From positions 168,025,107 to 168,089,106 of the forward strand of contig CP136061.1 of the NCBI GenBank assembly GCA_032622095.1: a stretch of 64,000 bases of DNA, read 5' to 3'. Source of the DNA: Siphonodentalium dalli. Taxonomy: Eukaryota > Mollusca > Scaphopoda > Gadilida > Siphonodentaliidae. The notes below the pieces were generated by a model. The model saw only the letters and a list, made by a program, of their open reading frames with translations, made no database searches and was not told the origin of the DNA. Positions 48,544 through 58,299 of this stretch are shown piece after piece. A program made the position numbers and the translations under genes. Position 1 is the stretch's first letter, and every line of letters begins with the position of its first letter.

Positions 48544-48614
48544 ACTATAGAGACATATAGTTATGTCCCTGGTCCCACCGTGGGACCAGGGACATAACTA
48601 TATGTCTCTATAGT
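48544..48614. repeat. 71-nt perfect palindrome, 1-nt centre
   Basis: Thirty-five-base arms (ACTATAGAGACATATAGTTA... at the left) match exactly around a single C at 48579. Pairing continues partly beyond one mismatch. Capable of cruciform or dsRNA hairpin formation. Confidence 0.95.
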
Positions 48615-49144
48615 AATTCTTAAAATGTCTTCTCAAGAGAGTTTGGACTATTTAGCTTTAATACATAGAGTATGGAGGAATCAGGGGGATCCTTTAGTGA
48701 CTGAGATTCAGATTTGATAAAATGAGGTCAACCTGTCAAGAAATGGCAGGCTATGGGGAGTTAACACTTTTGTGTCCAATAAAATCATCGAAATACCAAA
48801 TTCATTAAAACATCTACCTTGGAACCACCTGACTGATTGGTCTGGAGCCCGTCGGGAGGGGACTTGTTGAGCTGGAGGAGGGGTTGATCAGTAGTGTACA
48901 GTTGGCAATTTCAAGGTGGATTTTCACCAAGCTACATACTTGAAGTCTCTCTAGCCACATATCCTGTTTAAATCTACTTCTTTTAAAGTGATTATGAAAA
49001 GTGCTGACTGTTTTGTCTCCAGAGTCCCTGTCTTATCACTCTTTGCAGTCTGGTGAGCGACCCCACACCGAAAATTGGTAGATAAATAATAATAGAAAAT
49101 TGCGTGACCGTGTTTATTAATTGTTTTTATTCTTTGCAATTTAG

Positions 49145-49231
49145 GTATCAAAAGAAACCGACGAAAATGGAGTAGTGCCTCTCAGGACAAAGACAGTGCC
49201 AGAGCGGTCGGTGTCCAACTCAGTTCGTCGT
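49145..49231 (+). CDS. exon 5: duplicated 87-bp exon, copy c
   Basis: Consensus-like copy: VSKETDENGVVPLRTKTVPE, ending RSVSNSVRR. Acceptor and donor are identical to its sisters. Flanking intron is also shared, showing that exon plus intron was duplicated. Confidence 0.75.
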
Positions 49232-49669
49232 GTAAGTTATAATATTATCGTCGGTAATCGAGCAACTAAAAACACATTAAAACCATATTAAGGTGCTGGG
49301 ATCGTTTTACTTCATGTTATTGATAATTTTGTGACGATTAAATTGGTAATCACTTCTCACAACTCAGAAATGATATCAATGTCTAATATATAGACCAGGG
49401 CCATGATGACTAAATTTTAGTAAAACCAACTCAATGGTAAATCAACACAGAAAAAATATGCCAGTTACTGACATTATTATTCTTACCTCATGCTCGTAAC
49501 AGAAATATGTTAGAGAAATAAGTCTTATAAATGGAAGCTCAATTCATCATTGTAATTAAATGAATATTATTATAGTTTTCAAATGCTCGTAACAGAAAAT
49601 AGGTAGAGAAATAATAATAGAAAATTGCGTGACCGTGTTTATTAATTGTTTTTATTCTTTGCAATTTAG

Positions 49670-49756
49670 GTCTCAAAAGAAACCGACGAAAATGGAGTAG
49701 TGCCTCTCAGGACAAAGACAGTGCCAGAGCGGTCGGTGTCCAACTCAGTTCGTCGT
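49670..49756 (+). CDS. exon 6: duplicated 87-bp exon, copy d
   Basis: Differs from copy c by a single base near the acceptor and encodes the same 29 residues. Very recent duplicate, or homogenised by gene conversion. Confidence 0.75.
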
Positions 49757-50114
49757 GTAAGTTATAATATTATCATCGGTAATAGAGCAACTAAAAAACA
49801 CATTAAAACCATATTACGGTGCTGGGATCGTTTTACTTCCTGGTATTGATGGTTTTGTGACAATTAAATTGGTAATCACTTCCCACAACTCATTAATAAT
49901 TTGCAAACATCCATATATATATTCAATATTACAATGCATTATTGTAATTAAATGAATATTATTATAGTTTTCGAATGCTTACGACCGAAATTTGGTAGAG
50001 AAATAATAATAAATGGACACGTTTGTATTGTCGATGCTCAGAGAGTCATGGTATATATATATATATACAATTGCGGATCGTGTTTAGTAAGTGTTTTTAT
50101 TCTTTGCAATTTAG

Positions 50115-50168
50115 GTCTCAAAAGAAATGGACGCTAATAGAGTACCTGTCGAGACTTGTTTGAACCAG
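50115..50168 (+). CDS. exon 7: shortened 54-bp relative
   Basis: Same acceptor context 'ttgcaatttag'. 18 codons, phase 0: VSKEMDANRVPVETCLNQ. The first third aligns with the 87-bp exons; the rest has diverged or been trimmed. Donor GTAAGT. Confidence 0.7.
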
Positions 50169-50489
50169 GTAAGTTGTGCATATATTGTGAAATGATATCA
50201 ATGGCTAATATATAGACCAGGGCCACGACTAAATTTTAGTAAATTGAACTCACTGGTAAATCAACACAGAAAAGAGTATGCCAGTTACTGACATTATTAT
50301 TCTTACCTCATGCTTGTAACAAAAATTTGTTAGAGAAATAAGTCTTATAAATGGAAGCTCAATTCATTGTTGTAATTAAATGAATATTATTATAGTCTTC
50401 AAATGCTCGTAACCGAAAATTGGTAGAGAAATAATAATAGAAAATTGCGTGACCGTGTTTATTAAGTGTTTTTATTCTTTGCAATTTAG

Positions 50490-50543
50490 GTCTCCATGGA
50501 AACGGACGATAATAGAGTACCTTTCGAGACTTGTTTGAACCCG
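50490..50543 (+). CDS. exon 8: shortened 54-bp relative, second copy
   Basis: VSMETDDNRVPFETCLNP, 18 codons, phase 0, donor GTAAGT. Sister of exon 7. A possible alternative terminal exon follows at 50937 (IPLSPSSIYIY...), but it lacks a donor and is not included. Confidence 0.7.
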
Positions 50544-51518
50544 GTAAGTTGTGCGTATATTATGAAATGATCTTAATGGCTAATATATAGACCAGGGCCA
50601 TGACTAAGTTATATTAAAATCAAATAAATGGTAAATCAACACAGAAAAAGAGTATGCAAGTTATTGACAGTATTACTCATATCTCATGATAGTGTAAACG
50701 CTCGTAACATAAATTTATTAGAGAAATGAGTCTTATAAATAGAAGCTCAATTCATTACTAAATTCATGACTAAATTTTATTAAAATCAAATCAATGGTAA
50801 ATCCACACAGAAAGGAGTATGCCAGTCACTGACATTATTATTCTTACCTCCGGATAGTGATCCTGTGTAGAATATGACAACCTCTTCATGATGATATCTT
50901 CGTTGCGCATTGTGTAACATGTTTTATGTTCTACAGATCCCACTGTCACCTTCTAGTATATATATATATAGTCATGAAGGTGGAGGGCAAAAAACGCCAT
51001 ATCCACCAAGGAAAAATAAAATTATCAATATATATTGACATAACATAAAATTATCAATATATAATGGCATAACAATTATAAAATGTAACGGAAACAATTT
51101 CCAAAATGCTCCCCCGGTCCTCACGGGGTGAGCAGTGATAGACAAAGGAGATAGACTTAAAGGGGTGGGTGGGTTGGGTGTAAATAAAATCTTCTACATT
51201 TATGAGTTCTTAAATTATTTCAAGAGAAGATTTTTTCCCAACCTTGGAATTGTAGAAATGGCGTTTCAAAGATTTGTGTGCGCATGCGCAAAACTGGAAA
51301 TCGACACGTCTTGTTTCAATATTGTCATACCCAAAACCAATGGTGTATTTGACTACTGTAGAGACGGATCGCTTGGAAATAAATGCGATTATTTCGTAAT
51401 CGTGTATTTATATATTATATTGTCTTTATTTATTCAACTAAATATTGAGTAATTTCATTTCAACTATACAAGTCTGTTCTGCTTTCAGAATAATTCACAC
51501 CCTTTTATTATTTGTTAG

Positions 51519-51600
51519 AATTACGCAAGATATGCAGAATATGATCAAGGATGTGCGGACTACTATAATTGGGAGCAAGGCAGTGGTGGGCAGTCAGTGT
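51519..51600 (+). CDS. exon 9 of the exon-duplicated gene
   Basis: Acceptor 'ttatttgttag', donor GTAAGT. Reads NYARYAEYDQGCADYYNWEQ then GSGGQSV, rich in Tyr and acidic residues, ending in phase 1. Directly compatible in phase with exon 8. Confidence 0.65.
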
Positions 51601-52019
51601 GTAAGTTGTTAAATAATTGTTTTATGACATTCCAGTGTCGTGGATTTACAAACAGCAATATTCCCGCCTTTTTTTTATCAATGATATAAATCATAATGAC
51701 CATGTAGAATTTCATCGTTTTAAAAGCATATGATTGGCTTATAAGCGACTCGAGGGGTAACAATTTCTCTCAGTCGTCACGAGGAGTACACTAACAATCA
51801 TATAACAGATGTGCATGAGCATATAAATAATAACTTTTGTAGACCCTAACTTGGTTTATTTATGTCGGTTTGTTTCAAATGCGACTTCAATTTCCTATTT
51901 TATTAATGAAAACAATTCGTTACATTTGGTAATTTATGAACAAGTACATGTGCTCAGATTTCTTTATGTTAAAATGCCCATACACTGCCTAACACAAGTT
52001 TATTGCTTTATTATTCCAG

Positions 52020-52175
52020 CGTCTGCAGTGGGCAATGGCTATGGCGCAATTTATGGGCCCATTGAAAACAATATAAATTATTGCCAGGCATGTGTTGCAT
52101 ACCAAGACAAAATATCGTCGTTGGAAAAGGAATTGGCTGACCTGAAGAAGACCACATCAGCACCTGGTGTCAGTG
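52020..52175 (+). CDS. exon 10: short coiled coil
   Basis: Acceptor 'ttattccag', donor G|GTGTGT. In phase with exon 9 it encodes SSAVGNGYGAIYGPIENN, a CxxC (YCQACV), then the heptad-like segment YQDKISSLEKELADLKK. This suggests self-association. Ends in phase 1. Confidence 0.7.
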
Positions 52176-52603
52176 GTGTGTATCTGTCTAGTTGGCAGTT
52201 ATTTTCGTTGATCTACATTTGAGTAGTTATCCGGAAAGAAAATTATATATTTATTTTGTGAACTAGTTAAAACTGTAATGTAGTCTGGGCAATTTGTGTC
52301 AATTCCATAGAACTATAGTGCCGCCGTTTGCACTCAACAATTCACAATCGACACTGAACGTCATAATGCTACAAACAGGCAATGGTTTGTGCGAGTGATA
52401 CGATTGTCAAATTCATTGCTAGTATGTATAAAATAATTTACCAAACGCAATAATCATGATTTATTACACGCACTATCAATAATAGAACCACAATAATTTA
52501 AGTTCATTTCAGTCAGTAATATTTTGCAATTATTATGAGGCATATAAAGAACTCATATTATTTAAATCCATTAAATAAACTGACAATATCTATACAAATT
52601 CAG

Positions 52604-52812
52604 GTACGCATCTCCTCAATGACATGAAAGATCTGATAAGGAAGTATGACAGGGTACAGACTGATATTCAATTACCATCTTATACCACAACACCACCACG
52701 CCAGATTCGTCTTGGGATGCAGCATAAAACTCCACCCACACCTGCAACAGGAGTCGATGTGATAGAGTCTGTGACTGAGTATCAACAGTACTTTCAACCC
52801 GGGGAAGATAAG
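52604..52812 (+). CDS. exon 11
   Basis: Acceptor 'acaaattcag'. Encodes GTHLLNDMKDLIRKYDRVQT, a Pro/Thr linker (TTTPPRQIRLGMQ), then VDVIESVTEYQQYFQPGEDK. A GTGGGC donor at 52813 is possible (phase 0). If unspliced, the frame stops at 52857 and this would be the last exon. BEN-domain proteins often have a comparable helix and linker before the domain, but no BEN domain is visible downstream. Confidence 0.65.
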
Positions 52813-53409
52813 GTGGGCACAATATGCAGATACGAATACAGGAAATGGCCAATATAATAATGAATGCATAATTCATAGTGATGGTACTTTGCAGACGATA
52901 AATCTATTTTTATATATCGTGGCGGAACTGTATTTAGTCACCTATTATCTTGTTTTGACCACCATTTTTTTTTACAGTGTGCAATAATGCTAATTCTTTC
53001 GGTATTGATAAGAACAATATGAAATGAGCCAGACTGTGAAATTGATAATTTAGTACTCAGACGCTATGCCAACTTGGGAAATGTAGCATTCTACTAACAT
53101 TATCAAAATTTTCAAAGAAATCGACCATACCACTCCATAGAAAACATCGTCTGAACTTCGCCCAATTGTAAATATTTACATCTCGATTCGGGACGCAACT
53201 ATCACCGATAATCTAACACAATGATTTCTCCATCGAGTGTCATTGCATTTATTTTATATATAAGAATGACGGTGTGTATCGTCAATTTGGATTAATATTC
53301 GTAACAAATAACTACTTTGAGCAGGAATACATATCAATTTCTAATCGATCACCATACCAGAGTGTTTCACATAACTTTAATATTTCACATCCCCTCTCTA
53401 CCATTTCAG

Positions 53410-53815
53410 GCACCACAACACCAGATGCATCCGCCGCTTCAACCTTCCACCTCATCCTCTCAGAGACGCCAAATACACCTATTGGAAACAGCAAAATACC
53501 AAGACAATAAAGCAGACCAAGACTGCCATCAACCCCTACCATATCAACGACATCACCAACACCCATACAGATTATCCATGTTACAGACGACGGGATGTAA
53601 GCTATCTGAGAGACGCCCAGATAGCCCATCCCGTCCCCACACAGCACTGACCCCTCCCAATGACAACAACAAGACACAAGACAAAGAACAAAGAACAAAG
53701 AACAAACCACCTACCACCAACAGCTTCGGACCTGCTTCCTGCTTCGGGGACATGATAACCAACAACGCTCTTCAGCGACAAACCAGAATCCAACAAGAAG
53801 GTTGTGCCCTACCAA
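53410..53815 (+). CDS. candidate last exon, interrupted by a MITE
   Basis: Acceptor 'ctaccatttcag'. The phase-0 frame, matching exon 11, is open: APQHQMHPPLQPSTSSSQ and on, Gln/Pro/Ser/Thr-rich. Other frames are also partly open, so the frame is not certain. The open frame runs into the inserted MITE and would end at 54087. Without the insertion it would end near 54434. Confidence 0.35.
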
Positions 53816-54384
53816 GGGATCTACTAAAAGACGGGACGGGACGATTTTCCGGGACGGGACGGAGCGATTTGTCTAAAAGACATGAAAATGTGAACATAAT
53901 GCTAGTTTTTCTGTTAAGATTTTCGTTCGATGGAATGGAGATTTTTCAAGAATGGAGGTGTCATCATCCCGTCGATAAAAACTCTACTTTTACCACCAGA
54001 AACAAGTTCAAACTTCTATTTTACTATTTAGTATATATTAGACAAACATTTTCTGCAATAATCCGTCACCCAAACATGAAAATGTAAACGAAATATGACT
54101 TTTAGTGTTTAGATTATCGTCCCAGAAGTGATAAATTTCCTTAAGTTCGACGCTTCGTTATTCGAACGGCCACCGTTCAGCATACGCTTAATTTTATCGG
54201 GAAAACACCATATTCGTATAGAGTAGATACCAATAAACAAGTTGAGACCATGTTTGTGCCTCTAAACTCTTTCATTTCCGAATAAAATGACTTTTAAATA
54301 TTCGTTCCATCCCGTCCCGTCTTTTAGACAAATCGTTCCGTCCCGTCCCGGAAAATCGTCCCGTCCCGTCTTTTAGTAGATCCC
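53816..54384. mobile_element. 569-bp MULE-like MITE, 9-bp target duplication
   Basis: Inverted ends of ~67 bp (GGGATCTACTAAAAGACGGG...; the arm contains repeated cgggacggga), differing at one or two positions. CCCTACCAA flanks both sides exactly (53807-53815 and 54385-54393). Nine-base duplications and long TIRs are typical of Mutator-like elements. No transposase. Confidence 0.88.
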
Positions 54385-54882
54385 CCCTACCAAATCTTCC
54401 CGGGAATCATCCCAAACTCCAAACTCTTTTTCTCCTCTGTTGTTAACGTACGCGTTAAGAGGTATGGCCGATCACAGGACTTATATATCTTTATTCCTTC
54501 CAGTTTAGAAGATAACAGGATTATATACATTAAATCGGAACATGGAACATATATACATACTGGTAAAAATAAATAAATAAAATAGATTAAACAAAGACCC
54601 TAATCAATCCATAAGACAATGACACAGAAGAATGTGAATGTCTATTATTTCTGATTAGCATGGTGAATTACTATATCGTGAGCAGTAGTATACTCTGCAT
54701 CTTGTTTTCACATCGCATCCGAATGGTCTCACATAAAAATGGACTAGGCTCAAGGAGAACCAAAAAAATAATTTACTTTAAATGACTATATCATAATCAT
54801 TTATGACACAGCATTTGTTTACCCGATCTCCCATCCGGATGAGCTCGCATAAATAAATGCACACATTTATTTTTTATAATCA

Positions 54883-54950
54883 TAACATGCAATATGTCTA
54901 TTTCGTTATAAGTTTTGAAATATATAACACTTGCGACATATTGCATGTTA
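54883..54950. repeat. hairpin with perfect 16-bp arms
   Basis: TAACATGCAATATGTC at 54883-54898 pairs with 54935-54950. It directly abuts repeat R1. Confidence 0.85.
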
Positions 54951-55159
54951 TTCCAAAAACTCTGTCAACAATCATAGGTACATATATACATCAAATTACT
55001 TTTATTATTGGGCCCAAATATATAATGTTCCAAAATTCCGTTAATCCTCATGCATGTACATCAGACCGGATCATGTATATAAACCTTCAAGTTTTAGGAT
55101 GATTTTTTTTTAAAACATTCATTAATGTCGAAAGAAAAACTATTATTAATTCATATGCT
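54951..55159 (+). repeat. repeat R1 (209 bp), direct copy of 55285-55490
   Basis: Starts 'ttccaaaaactctgtcaac' and ends 'aattcatatgct'. Nearly identical to R2 except for a few substitutions and 3 bp of indels. Confidence 0.95.
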
Positions 55160-56093
55160 ATAAAATACAAAAGTTACACATACACGTAAAGACATATATA
55201 TGTGGGCAATTTCACGAAGTTGTACTATATTGAGTCCCTCGGTGATATCGGAACAAAATATAAACCCAATTTTAAATTTAGCATTTCCAAAAACTCTGTC
55301 AACAATCATAGGTACATATATACATCAAATTACTTTTATTATAGGGCCCAAATATATGTTCCAAAATTCCGTTAATCCTCATGCATGTACATCATACCGG
55401 ATCATGTATATAAACCTTCAAGTTTTAGGGTGATGTTTTTTTTAAACATTCATTAATGTCGAAAGAAAAACTATTATTAATTCATATGCTAAATTTAAAA
55501 TTGGGTTTATATTTTGTTCCGATATCACCGAGGGACGCAACATAGTACAACTTCGTGAAATTGCCCACATATACAGGGGGGGGGTGAAAAAAAAATTCCG
55601 GCACGTGTGGGTGGGTTGTCAAAGCCACCAACAAGCAATTTTTTTTAGTGTTTTGGCAATGAGATAAATAATGTAATTCTAACTGTAAACTGACTGCAGG
55701 CAGTTATCGTGCTGTATTTTGTTGATAATTTTGAAATCAAAGATGGCCGCTGGCAGCCATGTTTTTTTGGCCGAATGACCTCAAAATGACTCATTCCTAT
55801 TTACATGTCCATGTTAACAACCATGATAAATAGTATGCACAGAAATTCATATACAGCTGTTTACAGTGAATCCCCCCCGCAAATCTCTGTATTAGTGTTA
55901 AAAGGGGGGGTGGGTGTCAAAAAATTGTCGGAAAAAACTGCAGAAAACGGAAAAAAAATTGGCGGTGGGGGTGGGTGAATACAAAAAATGATCGAAAGGG
56001 AAAAAATGCCATACGTGCCTGAAAAAAAATTCCGACCCCCGCCCCTGACATATATATGTCTTTACGTGTATGTGTAACTTTTGTATTTTATAG
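55160..56093. mobile_element. inverted-repeat element with 125-bp arms around repeat R2
   Basis: The left arm (55160-55284, starting ataaaatacaaaagttacac) is matched inverted by 55486-55573 plus 56055-56093. The right arm is split by a hAT-like insertion. The core is R2 (55285-55490). The order R1, arm, R2, inverted arm may reflect insertion of one fold-back copy next to an older relic, or an aberrant transposition. Confidence 0.75.
55574..56047. mobile_element. 474-bp hAT-like MITE nested in the right arm
   Basis: Ends CAGGGGGGGGGTGAAAAA and ...cccccgcccctg are imperfect inverted repeats. ACATATA flanks both sides (55567-55573 and 56048-56054). The interrupted arm can be followed on either side, confirming the insertion. 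7-8-bp duplication and CAGGG ends fit hAT. Confidence 0.75.
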
Positions 56094-58290
56094 TATTTTA
56101 TGATTATTGATGTATTATTATGATGTAATTTACGTATTTATTTATTGATATATATCATTTCATTCAATTTGGAAAAGCCCGCCCAATAAAGTCCAAAAAG
56201 CCCACATAAAGTAATACAAAGTTGGCAAATTGGTCTCCTAGGTGGGTGACTAGTTGAAAAGTTCCGAAATATCTGGAATATCCTGTTGAAAAGTTTATAA
56301 TAGTAGATGTAGATTTGGAAAATTTGGACACCAACGGGGAGGGGGTGCATATGGAATTTCCGAAATTTGGAATTTTTAGGCCAGTTGATTTGGAAAATTT
56401 GGATCCAAGGGGAGGGGGTGCACCAAACTTTAAATTGAGAAGGTAGTTCTTCTCCTTGAATAAGGCGACAGATTATATATAAAGTATAACTCGCAAGCCA
56501 GCATGTCGACCAAATGGACTGTCTTCTTTCTTCACATTGAACATGCACGTATAACAAAACTCCCTCCATATCAGTCAATAACTGTATATTGTTTGCCCCA
56601 GTCGTCACAATATTTGTGTCCACTGAGCTCATCTGCTTCCACATTCTCCTCTCAATGTATCACACACTATGATGCTGCCGCATAATCGATGGAATTGTGC
56701 ATTATTGGTGGAACGTGGCCCTTTTGGTAGACCAAGTGTGGTAACTCTACTGTTATAATGACACCAATCGCAAATCATTTGGTCCAAGAGCATGCAAGAT
56801 TGATAACTCTAAAGTTGTTGGACCACGAATACATGAATTATGTGTCTACGCATTGCTAAATGGTACAATCAGGGGATGTGCACTGCATTATAATCGGCAA
56901 TGATTTTCTACATAGTGTGATGCTATTTATTAATTTAGAAACATGTTTCAATTAAGTACGGTACGGTAGTGTTAATATTTAGAAAATGATGAGGTATTTT
57001 GTCATAAATATATATAATTCACTAGTATACTCGTCACGTGTGTATAAAACTGGCTGCAAAATAACATGCATGCACTGTGTAGATAATTTGCAAAATAAAA
57101 TGTCTAATGCAGTACACATCGCTGGATAGCACCATTTAGCGAAGCGAAGCGTAGAAAAACAAGTGTATGTGAGGCCGCACTCCCGATTAATGTACATAAT
57201 TATATCTCAGATGGATACATCATACATGCATATAATATGCATGCATAGTTGCATACACACGAATATTGCAGAAATCACGCAGGCCTATAAGAATTGCCCA
57301 TGACTGCAGGCGTTGGAATTTCTGACAAGATTGTTTCTAAAACAATATAACACAACAAAAAATAAATTTTTATTTGTTTTGTGCGATATTTTCTTTAGAA
57401 ATGATCTTTTCAGAAATACCTGTGATAAAATATAGCGGAGCGCGTTACAAGCTCCTGTGCATGATTCAAGCCATACAATGTCTCTAATGAAAATTTCAAA
57501 GTAGTTTTATTAACATAATGTATAGTGTACGTATATACACATAAATACAACATATCGGATTTCTATTAACTTAAATATGCATAATTCGGTCATAAATGGG
57601 AAAACTTATATAAATTGCCTAAATTTTGGCAACAAATACAATCCAATTTCAGGAAGAAAAAACAAACCGAAATGCCAACATTTAAGGAAACTATGTCGAA
57701 TTTGTCGGGAAAATTTCCCGAATTTTGAGGCTTACCTATTTTGGTGAGGGCATTGATCAATCAACTGTGGAGGAAGCAAAATATTTAAAGTTTCTCCGCT
57801 ATATATAAATTAAATCATATTAAGTGCAATATTGTGTTGTTGATATTGATTTGTTATGAATATTCCATGTATTTATTATATTATTTATTATATAGTCTTA
57901 AAAAGCAATATATTATAGTATTATATGTGAAATTGTTTTGTTACTTAAGCCAGCTGCATGGTATTTAATATATTTAACCTGTCGAAAGTTAATTAATCTG
58001 TACTGTTCTGCATCACTCGACACCTTCGGACACATGTGCGATTTTGTCTAACGTAGAACTAAGGTAGACATTTTCTAACATAAAGCATACGTGAAATTTT
58101 ATAGTTCTTTTAATGGGGATTTTCTAAGGTAGAACTACTGTGCAGTCTTCTAAGCTGAGCACACGTGAAATATGTTAGTTTTATAGCTCCGCCCATCTCA
58201 CTTTTGACAGTTAAATTTCGACATTAGATCGTCGGTGACCGTCTTATAAGAATTCAGGTTAGATCTAACTTAGTTTTATGTTAGCCGTTT
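56094..58290. other. no supported gene
   Basis: A minus-strand open frame of up to 168 codons at 56138-56644 lacks domain or splice evidence; its Pro-rich part comes from a duplicated 'ggggagggggtgca' segment (56340 and 56410). The rest is AT-rich with a short 'agcgaagcgaagcg' run at 57137. Confidence 0.4.
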
Positions 58291-58299
58291 TTGGTGAGG

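Larger units (their letters stand above)
47780..49060. repeat. intron insertion with duplicated segments and large palindromes
   Basis: Between exons 4 and 5, absent from sister introns. Two copies of a block ('cttctgggaagtatct', 'ttgttagttaaatttccc', 'gcagaagataaaattcat') lie at about 47800-48000 and 48240-48440. It also contains the 30-bp-arm hairpin (47996-48071) and the 71-nt palindrome (48544-48614). It ends near 'ctctctagccacatatcctg' (48945), reminiscent of the hAT end CAGGGATGTGGC, so part may be hAT-derived. Confidence 0.6.

Noticed and set aside
50937-51038. Extra exon (IPLSPSSIYIY...) after 'gttctacag'
   Set aside because: No donor before the stop and a (ta)n tract inside; at best an alternative last exon.
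52604-53815. BEN domain at the end of the exon-duplicated gene
   Set aside because: The start and linker recall BEN proteins, but I could not see the domain's conserved core in any frame.
56138-56644. 168-codon minus-strand open frame
   Set aside because: Pro-rich parts come from a duplicated G-rich segment; no family resemblance.
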